Origin: Bacteroidaceae bacterium
GTDB lineage: Bacteria > Bacteroidota > Bacteroidia > Bacteroidales > Bacteroidaceae
DNA length: 64,000 nucleotides
Assembly (NCBI GenBank): GCA_016286165.1
Contig: JAEESE010000008.1
Location: forward strand, 1 to 64,000
Direction of reading: 5' to 3'
A program made the position numbers and the translations under genes. The notes under the pieces are model-generated. The model ran no database searches. It saw only the letters and a list, made by a program, of their open reading frames with translations, and was not told the DNA's origin. Positions 1-8,788 of the stretch are shown here, piece after piece (position 1 is the first letter of the stretch; each line of letters starts with the position of its first letter).

Positions 1-180
1 TTCAACGAGGTAAGGTATATAGAGTGCCGTAGGTACGCAGGAGCACGCAAGATTGTTCCGTCGCCCCTACAGGGCTCAAATATTTTGCTGTCATGGAGCA
101 GGGGTTCCACCCCTGCCTAATATCCTTTGTCCCTACGGGACTTATTCTATGACTTTGTGCCATCTCCTATATTATTGCCT
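1..180. repeat. Copy of the 'GTGCCGTAGGTACG' interspersed repeat (family R2), half element
   Basis: This stretch carries the modules that recur at 26360–26712 and 32156–32430: ATATAGAGTGCCGTAGGTACG, then GTTCCGTCGCCCCTACAGGG, then AGCAGGGGTTCC and CCTGCCTAATATC, closing with a TCCTATATTATTGCC end. It looks like one arm of the palindrome seen complete at 32156–32430. No gene is visible here; short reading frames across it are repeat translations. Confidence 0.75.
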
Positions 181-185
181 AACTT

Positions 186-530
186 TTTATAAACCACGAA
201 TTACACGAATTACACGAATTGCAGGTCCTCGAGTATCAACTGATTCCTAACGAATTACACTAATTTGCGACGGCTTCGCAAGCGTCGCGGCTGCGCGAAG
301 AAACAAGAATGTTGAACTGCCTCGCTTACATTCGACACCTTGCGAAGCGTGTCGCTCTGAAATTCGTGCAATTCGATTATAATTGTTTCCATAGGACATG
401 AAGAAAAATTCGTAAAATTCGTGTAATTCGTGGTTCAAAAGAAGAATGAAGCTGTTAAATCAATGTAATCTGTGGTTTGAAAATAATTCGGATAATTAGT
501 ATAATTCGTTGTTTGAAAAAATTTATGATA
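186..530. repeat. 'cacgaattacacgaatt' array with two REP-like hairpins (family R1)
   Basis: Degenerate tandem units of ACGAATT flank two hairpins: GCGACG(gcttcgcaag)CGTCGC near 268–289 and CGACAC(cttgcgaagc)GTGTCG near 333–354. The same roughly 300-bp arrangement occurs in reverse orientation at 21908–22238, and a partial copy lies at 7975–8290. No coding signal is seen. Confidence 0.8.
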
Positions 531-559
531 AGTACGGTAATTTGTGTCCAAATCAAATG

Positions 560-637
560 CTTTTGCCCCTGCAGGGCGATATACCTACAAACAAAGAACC
601 CAGGGCGTGCCCTGGGGTCTAATTGTATATAAATGCC
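560..637. repeat. Short GC-rich hairpin repeat
   Basis: A CCCAGGGC/GCCCTGGG stem with a GT centre (599–616) sits between GCCCCTGCAGGGCG and the sequence GGGGTCTAATTGTATATA. The last 18 bases recur in reverse complement at 16979–16996, inside another repeat. This resembles REP-type elements common in Bacteroidetes intergenic DNA. The remaining bases to 707 show no gene. Confidence 0.55.
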
Positions 638-707
638 CAATATACCTATTGATTCTCCGTGCCTTTCCTCCCTTGTAGGAGTGAGAGGGGAGGGTAGTGG
701 TGGGGAT

Positions 708-3700
708 TTACCGCACCACTACCTTCTGTGAGTTCACTACATATATGCCGCGCTTGGCAGGTATGCGGGCGTCGAAGTCAAGCCAGTCTGAGAAGATGGA
801 TTTACCGGTGATATCCACCACGGTCACGTGCTGAGGCTTCTCCACACGGATATTTATGCATCCGATGCCGCCGGTGGCCATGAGCGTAGGTTCAGCCTTG
901 ATTGAAGGCTCGCTGATGCCGTCGATATCATGACCGCTAATCTCAGTGAGCGGCTTGTAGAGCAGTTCGAACTTACCGATTGCCACGCACTGCTTGTTGG
1001 CCAGATTGGCTATCACGCCGAGGCTTATGGTGCTCTTCTCGTTGAGTTGGAAGTTGATGGTGTAGTTGCTGAGCTTGTCGTAGGCCAGAGCCTTGCTCTC
1101 CAGCTCTGCGCTTATCGGCAGCTCATCGCCCATGGCGGCAGCTATCCAGCAGTTGTCCGGCATCCAGTTGTAGGAATAGGTATCGCCGTCGCGGCTGGCA
1201 GTGAATGTCCAGAAGCCGGCGGGCAGTTCTACGGTCTGGAACACCATCAGATCACTCACTTCTTTCTCGAAGCCGGAGTATTCCACCTCCAACGTCATGT
1301 AGTTGTTCTTGTCCCTGTCGACGTGCCATTCGGTCAGTATATTACCTTTCTTGATATTGTTCAGCTGCTTCCATGGCGAAGTGGTGTTGTTCATCAGCAG
1401 CTTCAGATAACGGCCGCTGTTGGCTGGATTCACGGTGCCCGAAGCCGTCTTGAACGGATGAACATAGTTCTTCAGGTAGTCTGCAGTGACGTCGTTGACA
1501 GCCTTGCCTGACGGATGCAGGCAGAAGATGCCGAGCGAGCTGTCCCAGGCGTCGCCATCAGGACCGAAGTTTGAGCGCACGCCTGTCAGGCTGTGGCCCG
1601 AGCGGTCTATCACATTGCCGCTGGTCTGGTTGAAGTCGTAGTAGAGCAGCAGACGCTCGTCGGCGGTAGGATCGGCAATGGGCTCATTGGCCACGGGCGT
1701 AATCTCTTCCTGCTTCATGCTGTAGTTCCACACGCGCAGTTCGTCGATGAAACCGTTGAACGGCAGTTCGCTGCCACCGATGGTGAACGCCTCGAGTGCG
1801 GGATGCGAGGTCACACCTGTGAAGCGGCCACTGGTTATCAGCTGAGCATCGCGATAGAAACTCACGGTGCCGCTCTTGTACGTCACGGCGTAGTGATGCC
1901 ATTCGTCGAATACTACAGCTCCCTCGTCGCTGGCGAAGGTCTTGTTCTTTGCTTCTACTACAATCTCGCCCTTAGGCTTCACATACAGCTGCATGGTCGA
2001 TGCGTTGTCGCCGATATGGAAAGCGTTGTCGGTAACGCGGCCGGGGAGCATCCACCATTCTATGGTCCATTGCTTTATCGTCGCGTCGGTGAGCGGCGAA
2101 CCGGCTGTCACCAGGTCGTCGGCGCCGTCGAGGCGGAGGCCGTTCTGACCGTCGGCATTGCACACGGTGATGGCCTTCCTGCGCGTCAGCGTGCTGGCGC
2201 CCTTGCTGTTGGAGGCCGTTAGCGTCACGTTGTAAATGCCCGGCACGTCAATTGTCACGCTCTGGCTCTGCTCTTTCAGGCGGAACACGTCAAACGGGCT
2301 CTCGAGGTCCCAAGTCCAGGCGTTGGGCTTGAAGCGCGATTCGTCGATGAGGTCCACGCTCTCGCCCTTGAGAATCACGTTGTTGCGCAGACTGAACGCC
2401 GCCTCAGGTGCCACGGCTCCTACGCTCACGGTCTTGCTGACGCTCCTGCTGCCTTCTGGCGAGTAGGCTGTCAGCGTCACCGTATATGTGCCTTCCTCCA
2501 GGAAGGTAGCACCTGCGTTGGTAGCTTTCACTGTCTGGTTCTCAGCCCCTTCGATATTCCACTCGTAGTTGGCGGCTTCGATGGGCGTAGAGGTGTTGAT
2601 GAAAGCCACGTGAGTGCCGGCAGGGATATCACCTTCAGGTATGCTGAAGTCCACTTCAGGCAGCGAAGCAGCTGCCACCGTCACCGTGGCAGTCTTCTCG
2701 TCGGTGGTGCCGTAGAGCGTTGTCGTCTTCAGCGTGATGGTCTGCTCGCCCGGCTGTGTGAAAACTATGCTCGGGTTGGCGTTGCCAGTAACCGTTTCCA
2801 CGTCGGCGCCGGTGAATGCCCATTGCCATTGTGCCGTGTTGATGGCACTCTTGTTCAGAATCACGAAGGGCTTGCCCACGACAGCCGTGGTGGCTGCGGT
2901 GAAGTTGGCTGTTGTCTCGGTGGCGATGGGGTTGTGGCTGTCGTCGAGGGCGAAATTCTCGAAGGTGATGTTTTCCTCTCCCACTATCTCGCCGTCGCTG
3001 TTGCCGCAGCCGTCGACGAGGTAGAGCTGTCCGTCCTCCTCGCGCGTACCCATGTTGTAATAATGTAGCAGATCCTCGTAGATACGCGGTTGTGCCACGT
3101 CTTTTTTGTACTGAGCCTTTACCTCGGCAGTCGTCAGTGCGCGCTTCCAGAATCGGAACTCGTCAAGGTATCCAATCCATGGAGCGTCATACACTTTCTT
3201 GTAGTTGGTCGTGGTGCCTTCCGTTTCGCCTATCACCAGACGGGCTGGGCCTTTGATGCCGTAGTGGCTGTAGCTGTTGGTCCAGCTGTGCACCTGCTTG
3301 CCGTTGATGTACAGCTTGCCGGTCATGCCTTGGTTTACGATGGCTATATGTTGGATTCTTGCCCTCGACAGTGTCGTCGCATCATAGCGCGTGTAAGAGC
3401 CTCCGTCGTTGCCGTATTCAAACTTGTTGCCGGCTATGACCTTGAAGAAGTACTGCGTGGTGTCGGCCTTGATGCGGAAGCCGTAGCTGTCCTTGGATGC
3501 CGACTTCGTAGGCAGGAGCCAGAACTCTATCGTGAAGTCCTCGAGCGAGCGGTCGCACAGGTCGGGAATGATAATCTTAGAGCCGGTATCCATGATTGCA
3601 AGGGTGTTGGTACCCACAGCCTCGCCGCTGGATGCATCCACCGGCATAGACTGTTTGCTTTCGGCTTCGTAACCGGCCACCTGGTACAAAGCGCTCACGG

Positions 3701-5402
3701 TATAGGCGCCCATCGGCTCTATCGTGGTCCTCAGCTGTCCGTTGGTGATGGTCGCGTAGAGCTCGCCGTCGTGATAGACCTTATAGCCCGTTGGCTCGTA
3801 GCGGCTGCCGGCAGGGGCCTGCCAGGTAAGAGTGAGTCCGCTGACGGCCAGGTTGCGCGGCTCGGGCACATAGTCGGTGCTCACCACAGCTGTCAGTTGT
3901 GTCTTCTTGCCTGCGCTGGGCACAGGGATAGGCTCCGTTATCTCGAAGGGCACTTCCACGCCTTTGCGGTCGAGGTTATAGTCTATGACGCTCACCTCGT
4001 AAATCTTGCCTTCGCCTACGCCCCAGGAGCGCGTCTCCACCCAGAAGAAGTACTTTATAGGTCGCGAGAGGTCGCAGTCGGAGGTCAGCGCGGTGAGGTC
4101 GTAGCCGAATTCCATGGGCTCGTAGTGCAGTTCGCCGTCGGCCCATCGTCCCAGCATCGGCACCTCGGGTGCCGGCTGTGTCTTGCCTTTGTTTCCGTCG
4201 CCGCAGTATTCAAAATGCGTCAGGGCGATGGATTTCTCAGGCTTGGTGGCATTGAGGTCCTGTGCGATACCCACGTGTAGAGCCATCTCCGAACGGCGGC
4301 TGTACTCCATCTTCACACGCAGGGTGCGAAGCGGGCGGTAGTCGCGCATCACATCGTAGTAGCCGGGCGTGAAGCTGTTCTCCTTAGGCCACCCTTTCAC
4401 GCAGTTCGACCTCTCGTATGGGCAGTAGATGAAACCTGCGTTGCTCCAGTTGCCCCATGAGTTGGCGATAATCCATGCGCCCACCTCGTCGTCGCCGTCG
4501 GCATTAGGCTGCTCGCCGATATGGCCGTTGCCGTCGAGGTCAAACTCTATGCGGTCGTCGTAGCCTACGATGGTCATGGCGTGGTTGTAGGTCTCGTTCC
4601 AGTCGGTGATATACTCCATGCCTACTACACCGGCCGCCTTATTGGCTTCGGTGTTGGGAATGAGGGCTGCGAAGGGGCCGGCTGCCACACCGATGCCGCA
4701 GATACCGCCCGACGCATAGCTCTCGTCGCCGCAGCGGTTCCACAGGTAGTTCTTCACTATCTCACGTCCCTCGGGCGTGCCGCAGTGCATCGGGAAACTG
4801 TTGCCGCTGAGTATGCGGTTGTGCATGGCGGCAAACCAACGGTCGTAACCTTGCATCCAGCCGCAATCGGGGTCGTCGGCGTCCTGACCTGAGTAGCCGA
4901 ACGTGCGGCTGTAGGTGGTGCCGTCGTAGGTGGCGCAGCTGGCGATGCCGACGTCCTTGCCCAGGCGGTCGTAGCCGGTGCCGCTGGGGCTGTTGTTGGC
5001 TATCAGCCACGGGAAGTGCGTGGCATAGCGGCGCTCGTCGCTGTCGGCTGCCGTGAAGCGTGCCGTGTTTATCTGGTTGGTAAACTGATAGTAGATGCTC
5101 GATGCTGCTCCGCATGAACCGCCGCTTTGGTTGATGATGGGCGGGAACGAGGGCTGCAGCGCGTTGTTCAGGTGGTCGGGACGCACTTTGCCTGATGCTT
5201 TGCTGGCGTCCAGCCTCTTCATCATCTTGCGTGCCGCCTTCATGTTCACCGTAGGCGTCGGGCTCGGCAAATCCGGGTATTTCTCGCGGTCCCAGGTGCC
5301 GGGTTGGGCCACTGCCGTAAGGCAGTAGAAGAGAAGGATTAAAAACAGACCCCCTCCCCGTGAGAGTTGAGTGTTAGGCGAATGTGATACAATGGTGTTC
5401 AT
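708..5402 (-). CDS. Secreted multidomain papain-like (C1) cysteine protease with LamG and PKD domains
   Basis: Residues 1–33 form a signal peptide. The catalytic domain (about 75–345) shows the C1A signature: Cys97 in NQSGGSCGAAS, His274 in YNHAMTIVGY and Asn314 in ANSWGNW. Between His and Asn lies an acidic insert with an EF-hand-like loop (DLDGNGHIG). An unassigned beta-sandwich (350–490), an FN3-like region (515–580), a LamG domain (600–780), three PKD-like domains (about 830–1095), a second LamG (about 1100–1290) and a further beta-rich domain follow. The last 60 residues resemble a type IX secretion C-terminal domain (VVDITGK, ending KVVVR). It is probably exported and displayed or released to cut protein or glycoprotein substrates. 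The N-terminal residues around RGGGLFLI come from a GC-rich repeat also present in the SDR gene near 43540. DsbD is immediately upstream in the same direction. The substrate is unknown. Confidence 0.85.
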   Translation of the reverse strand: MNTIVSHSPNTQLSRGGGLFLILLFYCLTAVAQPGTWDREKYPDLPSPTPTVNMKAARKMMKRLDASKASGKVRPDHLNNALQPSFPPIINQSGGSCGAASSIYYQFTNQINTARFTAADSDERRYATHFPWLIANNSPSGTGYDRLGKDVGIASCATYDGTTYSRTFGYSGQDADDPDCGWMQGYDRWFAAMHNRILSGNSFPMHCGTPEGREIVKNYLWNRCGDESYASGGICGIGVAAGPFAALIPNTEANKAAGVVGMEYITDWNETYNHAMTIVGYDDRIEFDLDGNGHIGEQPNADGDDEVGAWIIANSWGNWSNAGFIYCPYERSNCVKGWPKENSFTPGYYDVMRDYRPLRTLRVKMEYSRRSEMALHVGIAQDLNATKPEKSIALTHFEYCGDGNKGKTQPAPEVPMLGRWADGELHYEPMEFGYDLTALTSDCDLSRPIKYFFWVETRSWGVGEGKIYEVSVIDYNLDRKGVEVPFEITEPIPVPSAGKKTQLTAVVSTDYVPEPRNLAVSGLTLTWQAPAGSRYEPTGYKVYHDGELYATITNGQLRTTIEPMGAYTVSALYQVAGYEAESKQSMPVDASSGEAVGTNTLAIMDTGSKIIIPDLCDRSLEDFTIEFWLLPTKSASKDSYGFRIKADTTQYFFKVIAGNKFEYGNDGGSYTRYDATTLSRARIQHIAIVNQGMTGKLYINGKQVHSWTNSYSHYGIKGPARLVIGETEGTTTNYKKVYDAPWIGYLDEFRFWKRALTTAEVKAQYKKDVAQPRIYEDLLHYYNMGTREEDGQLYLVDGCGNSDGEIVGEENITFENFALDDSHNPIATETTANFTAATTAVVGKPFVILNKSAINTAQWQWAFTGADVETVTGNANPSIVFTQPGEQTITLKTTTLYGTTDEKTATVTVAAASLPEVDFSIPEGDIPAGTHVAFINTSTPIEAANYEWNIEGAENQTVKATNAGATFLEEGTYTVTLTAYSPEGSRSVSKTVSVGAVAPEAAFSLRNNVILKGESVDLIDESRFKPNAWTWDLESPFDVFRLKEQSQSVTIDVPGIYNVTLTASNSKGASTLTRRKAITVCNADGQNGLRLDGADDLVTAGSPLTDATIKQWTIEWWMLPGRVTDNAFHIGDNASTMQLYVKPKGEIVVEAKNKTFASDEGAVVFDEWHHYAVTYKSGTVSFYRDAQLITSGRFTGVTSHPALEAFTIGGSELPFNGFIDELRVWNYSMKQEEITPVANEPIADPTADERLLLYYDFNQTSGNVIDRSGHSLTGVRSNFGPDGDAWDSSLGIFCLHPSGKAVNDVTADYLKNYVHPFKTASGTVNPANSGRYLKLLMNNTTSPWKQLNNIKKGNILTEWHVDRDKNNYMTLEVEYSGFEKEVSDLMVFQTVELPAGFWTFTASRDGDTYSYNWMPDNCWIAAAMGDELPISAELESKALAYDKLSNYTINFQLNEKSTISLGVIANLANKQCVAIGKFELLYKPLTEISGHDIDGISEPSIKAEPTLMATGGIGCINIRVEKPQHVTVVDITGKSIFSDWLDFDARIPAKRGIYVVNSQKVVVR

Positions 5403-5420
5403 CTTGATGTAAACTTAAAA

Positions 5421-5489
5421 GGTTATGTTCTTAGTTAAAGTTAGTTATGTTCTTTGATAAAAGTTGGTTATGCTCTTTGATTATCTCTT
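5421..5489 (-). repeat. Three tandem 22–23 bp repeats upstream of the protease gene
   Basis: The core GTTATG(t/c)TCTT recurs at 5422, 5444 and 5467, so the period is 22–23 bp. The array lies 20–87 bp upstream of the protease start codon, in the space between dsbD and the protease gene. The position suggests a regulatory or leader role, but none is shown by the sequence alone. Confidence 0.6.
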
Positions 5490-5499
5490 CTTGAAGGTG

Positions 5500-5614
5500 A
5501 CCACTCTCCCCCTTGAGGGTAGCGAAGGAACCAGGCGATTGACTGAATGTCAATTGACCCTGAGCGGCCGAAGCAGACCTCTTCTGCGGAGGGCGGACAG
5601 CGGGGAGGGGGTCT
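5500..5614. repeat. GC-rich mini inverted-repeat element (family R5), long form
   Basis: The left end is CCACTCTCCCCCTTGAGGG and the right end CGGGGAGGGGGTCTTTATTT, abutting the dsbD stop codon. The same two ends, joined without the middle, occur inside the SDR gene near 43534–43576, and the right end occurs inside the protease signal peptide at 5341–5372. This looks like a non-autonomous repeat with a deletable centre. Confidence 0.65.
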
Positions 5615-7708
5615 TTATTTCAACCCACTCTCCAACCACTTCACAAATGCCGGTACGTCCTCGTTGTAGCTATACGAGCCAGCGAGGGGTTTGCCCTCGT
5701 GGTCCACAAGCACATAGAAGGGCTGCGTCTGGGCGCCGAACTTAGAGCGCTGCAGGTAGCTCCATTTATCGCCTACTGTGCGCAGCTTACGCACTGTGCC
5801 GTCGGTTTCCGTCACCTCCACCGTCTCTGCCAGCGGCGTCTTGTCGTCGACATAGAGGCTCACCAGCACATAGTCCTCGGTCATCAGCTGTTTCACGCGG
5901 GCGTCAGGCCATACGGCAGCCTCCATCTTGCGGCAGTTCACGCAGCCGAAGCCTGTGAAGTCGAGCATCACCGGCTTGCCCGCCTTCTGCGCTGCTGCCA
6001 TTCCTTCTTCGAAATCAGTATATACGGCTTCCACCGTATTGGTGTTGAGGTTGAAGTCCTGAGTCCACATGGGCGGTGCGAAGGCACTGACAGCCTTACA
6101 CGGAGCGCCCCAGAGGCCGGGCACCATATACAGGGCGAAGGCGAGCACACACAGGGCCGACAGGAAACGCGTCACGCCAATCTTCGGGCGTGCTACCACA
6201 TTGCCTTCGTCGTCGTATTCATCTTCGTCGTGCGGCAGACGAATCCAGCCCAGCAGGTAGAAGCCCATCAGCGCGAAGATCATGATCCACAGGCACAGGA
6301 ATGTCTCGCGGTCCAGCAGGCGCCAGCCATAGGCCAGGTCGGCCACGCTCAGGAACTTCAGCGCGAAGGCCAGTTCCACCAAGCCCAGCACCACTTTGAT
6401 TACGTTCATCCAGTTGCCGCTCTTCGGGGCCGACTTCAGCCATGTCGGGAACATGGCAAACAGCGTGAATGGCGCAGCCAGAGCCAGCGCGAAGCCCAGC
6501 ATGCCCACTGTCGGGGCCACCACCGAGCCGCTTGTCACCATGTCAACGAGCAGCAGACCGATGATAGGACCTGTGCACGAGAAGCTCACCAGCACCAGCG
6601 TCAGCGCCATGAAGAATATCGACAGCAGACCGGTTGTCGACGAAGCCTTCTCGTCCATCTTAGTGCTCCACGACGACGGCAGCGAGAGGTCGAAACCGCC
6701 AAGGAACGAGGCGGCAAACACCACCAGCAGGGCGAAGAGGAACAGGTTGAAGATGGCGTTGGTCGACAGCGCGTTGAGCGACGATGGTCCCCAGATGAGC
6801 GTCACCAGCAAACCCAGTCCCACATAAATTACTATTATCGACAAGCCGTAGAGCACCGCGTCGCGGATACCCTTGCGCTTGTCATCCTTGGAACGTTTCA
6901 GAAAGAACGACACCGTCATCGGGATGATGGGCCATACGCAAGGCGTCAGCAGGGCTATCAGTCCGCCCAGTATGCCGAGGAAGAAGATGCCCCATAGCGA
7001 ACGCGAACTGGTGTCGCTGGCGGCATCCAAGGCATGCAGCTCGTCGATGACCGGAGCCCACAGGCCTTCTCCCTGCTCACCCTCAAGGGGTAGGGCAGTA
7101 ACATTTGCCAATGAGTCGCTGCCCTCTGCCACCTGTCCGCTGTCAGCTGGCAACACCTCATTGTCAGCTGTCACCTCTTCTTTGTCACTCGTCTTCTCAG
7201 GTGTCTGCTCTTCCTCTTTTGCGGGAGCCTGTGCAGGGGCGTCACCCTTCTCACTAAACTCCACATTTGTCGGCGGCAGGCAGTTCTCGTCGTTGCAAGC
7301 GCCGTATTGCAGGTATCCGTTGGCTTTCCACGGCCCTCCTGTCAGTTTCAGACGTTGTGTGGCGGTGGCGTGCTTTTCCACGAAAGTCACTTCGCAGTCG
7401 AAGATATTGTCGTGAACACGCTTGGGGGCGGGCGACAGCTTCAGCGCGCCCTCCTTCTGAGCCCCTTCCAGCCCTTCGGCATTAAACGTCATGGCGATAG
7501 GTCCGCCGCTGTTGTCGGGGCCATACACGTGCCAGCCGTCGTCGATGTCGAATGTGAACACCAGGTCCACCATATCGGGTTTGCCGCTTACGGGCTTCTG
7601 TGCCACTGATGCTTTCACGGGATTTGCCATGCCCGGCTGAGCCAGGGCTGCAGTCGCCGCTAATGTCAACAGCAGAAGCGGCAGAAAGAGTTTGATGAGT
7701 TTGTTCAT
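5615..7708 (-). CDS. dsbD: Thiol:disulfide interchange protein DsbD
   Basis: The protein carries electrons from cytoplasmic thioredoxin across the inner membrane to periplasmic thiol proteins. A signal peptide (1–23) precedes the N-terminal DsbD-alpha-type domain (about 30–152), whose Cys138 and Cys143 in YGACNDENCLPP match the periplasmic redox pair. An acidic low-complexity linker (155–225) follows. The membrane domain has about eight helices, with Cys257 in LLTPCVWPIIPM and Cys378 in SFSCTGP as the intramembrane pair. A C-terminal thioredoxin-like domain carries Cys589 and Cys592 (GFGCVNC). All three redox pairs are present and the length of 697 residues is near-normal for a Bacteroidetes DsbD. 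Linker residues about 204–217 (PLEGEQGEG) are encoded by sequence resembling the R5 repeats. The protease gene follows on the same strand. Confidence 0.95.
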   Translation of the reverse strand: MNKLIKLFLPLLLLTLAATAALAQPGMANPVKASVAQKPVSGKPDMVDLVFTFDIDDGWHVYGPDNSGGPIAMTFNAEGLEGAQKEGALKLSPAPKRVHDNIFDCEVTFVEKHATATQRLKLTGGPWKANGYLQYGACNDENCLPPTNVEFSEKGDAPAQAPAKEEEQTPEKTSDKEEVTADNEVLPADSGQVAEGSDSLANVTALPLEGEQGEGLWAPVIDELHALDAASDTSSRSLWGIFFLGILGGLIALLTPCVWPIIPMTVSFFLKRSKDDKRKGIRDAVLYGLSIIVIYVGLGLLVTLIWGPSSLNALSTNAIFNLFLFALLVVFAASFLGGFDLSLPSSWSTKMDEKASSTTGLLSIFFMALTLVLVSFSCTGPIIGLLLVDMVTSGSVVAPTVGMLGFALALAAPFTLFAMFPTWLKSAPKSGNWMNVIKVVLGLVELAFALKFLSVADLAYGWRLLDRETFLCLWIMIFALMGFYLLGWIRLPHDEDEYDDEGNVVARPKIGVTRFLSALCVLAFALYMVPGLWGAPCKAVSAFAPPMWTQDFNLNTNTVEAVYTDFEEGMAAAQKAGKPVMLDFTGFGCVNCRKMEAAVWPDARVKQLMTEDYVLVSLYVDDKTPLAETVEVTETDGTVRKLRTVGDKWSYLQRSKFGAQTQPFYVLVDHEGKPLAGSYSYNEDVPAFVKWLESGLK

Positions 7709-7742
7709 ACTTTATTTTCTTCGTTTTTACATCTTTTCGGGG

Positions 7743-7776
7743 CAAAATTACTATTTTTCTCACATACAACAGCAAA
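7743..7776 (-). promoter_or_regulatory. Probable promoter of dsbD
   Basis: On the minus strand TAATTTTG (7743–7750) matches the Bacteroidetes -7 element TAnnTTTG. A TTTG (7773–7776) lies 22 bp upstream as a -33 element. The -7 box is 35 bp ahead of the start codon. Confidence 0.55.
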
Positions 7777-7833
7777 AAAACAAGAAAAAATTGTGTTACC
7801 GCGTTCATCTTGCCTCTCTACCTGTTCACAGGG

Positions 7834-7892
7834 TTTGAGTCGCTTCGCGAGAAATCCTTCAAATCTGTCCAAATCTATCAAATATTTCAAAC
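7834..7892. repeat. 'aaatctgtccaaatctatc' repeat, inverted copy at 18286–18345
   Basis: The GAGAAATC-CTTCAAATCTGTCC-AAATCTATCAAAT block is repeated in reverse complement downstream of the fic gene (18286–18345). It is one of several short interspersed families in the non-coding part of this window. Confidence 0.6.
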
Positions 7893-7974
7893 AAAATCAT
7901 CGCGGTTCTGCCCTCTGCGCGCCCCTCCGTCCACTCTCGAATTTTTATTGGCACGACTTACCGTAATTATCATT

Positions 7975-8290
7975 TTTTTTCAAACAACGAATTATACGAA
8001 TTAAACGAATTTTTATCACGGAAATACACGGAAAAGAACGGAAAAACACGGAAATATCTTTGGACACAAATTATCGTAATTATCATATTTTTTTTCAAAC
8101 AACGAATTATACGAATTAAACGAATTATTTTCGACCCACAGATTACACTGATTTAACAGATTTATTCTTCTTTCAAACCACGAATTACACGAATTTCACG
8201 AATTTTTCCTCATGTCCTTTGAAAGGATTATAACCGAATTTCACGAATTATTAGCGACACGCTTCGCAAGGTGTCGAAAGTAAGCGAGGC
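7975..8290. repeat. 'cacgaattacacgaatt' array (family R1), second copy
   Basis: Two nearly identical stretches (around 7976–8012 and 8096–8130, ACAACGAATTATACGAATTA) flank an ACGGAAA-rich stretch. A CACGAATTACACGAATTTC array and the CGACACGCTTCGCAAGGTGTCG hairpin follow (about 8255–8276). Compared with 186–530 the second hairpin is missing. No gene lies between 7709 and 8788. Confidence 0.75.
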
Positions 8291-8404
8291 GCTGGGGTCA
8301 AATAGTATATGTTGAATGAAATTGTTGTTTATTGTTGCCAATTGTTTTCCGGCAAGTGGTTCATGAAATTATGTCAATTATGATAATTCGTGTCAAAAAA
8401 AGTA

Positions 8405-8470
8405 TTCATAAATCGTAAATAACCAAATCGTAAATAAATCGTAAATAGTAAATCGTCAAATCGTAAATTA
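8405..8470. repeat. Short tandem repeat AATCGTAAATA
   Basis: AATCGTAAAT is repeated about six times with small indels (AAATCGTAAATAACC, AAATCGTAAATAAATCG and so on). The surrounding 8290–8600 is AT-rich and shows no coding signal. Confidence 0.7.
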
Positions 8471-8608
8471 AGTTCAACCTCAACGTCACCCTCCCCTTTG
8501 TCACCTCAATATATCAAAATGCTGCTTTTTTTGCTAAAATAGAAGATAAATGGATAAAAATTTGCTAATGTGAGAATATTTTGTTTATTTTGTGCTGATT
8601 TAAGTTGA

Positions 8609-8733
8609 AAACAACCCTTTTCTGATACCAACTTAGACCTTTTTCTATTACCAACACAAACCTTATTACAGTTACCAACTTAGACCTTTTCTGATGCCAA
8701 CACAAACCTTATTAGTGTTACCAACACAACACC
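8609..8733 (+). promoter_or_regulatory. Iteron-like direct-repeat array upstream of the first BspA-like gene
   Basis: CCAACTTAGACC starts at 8628 and 8675. The variant CCAACACAAACC starts at 8651 and 8697, and a partial unit starts at 8721. A degenerate unit (AACAACCC) precedes them. Steps are 22–24 bp, and the two variants alternate to give a 47-bp super-repeat. The array ends about 55–60 bp before the 2595-codon gene. It looks like a set of protein-binding sites or a structured leader; no known operator is recognised. Confidence 0.6.
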
Positions 8734-8788
8734 ACAAACGATACAATCACTAACCAAAGACAAATATAAACTTAAAACTCATACGATT

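Noticed and set aside
247..438. Small frame beginning MNHELHEFYEF
   Set aside because: It is a translation of the cacgaatt repeat; the same peptide type occurs wherever this repeat lies and carries no gene signal.
3090..4280. Long reading frame opposite the protease gene
   Set aside because: It is an antisense shadow of a well-supported protease with catalytic motifs; the translation has no domain or signal and arises from codon bias.
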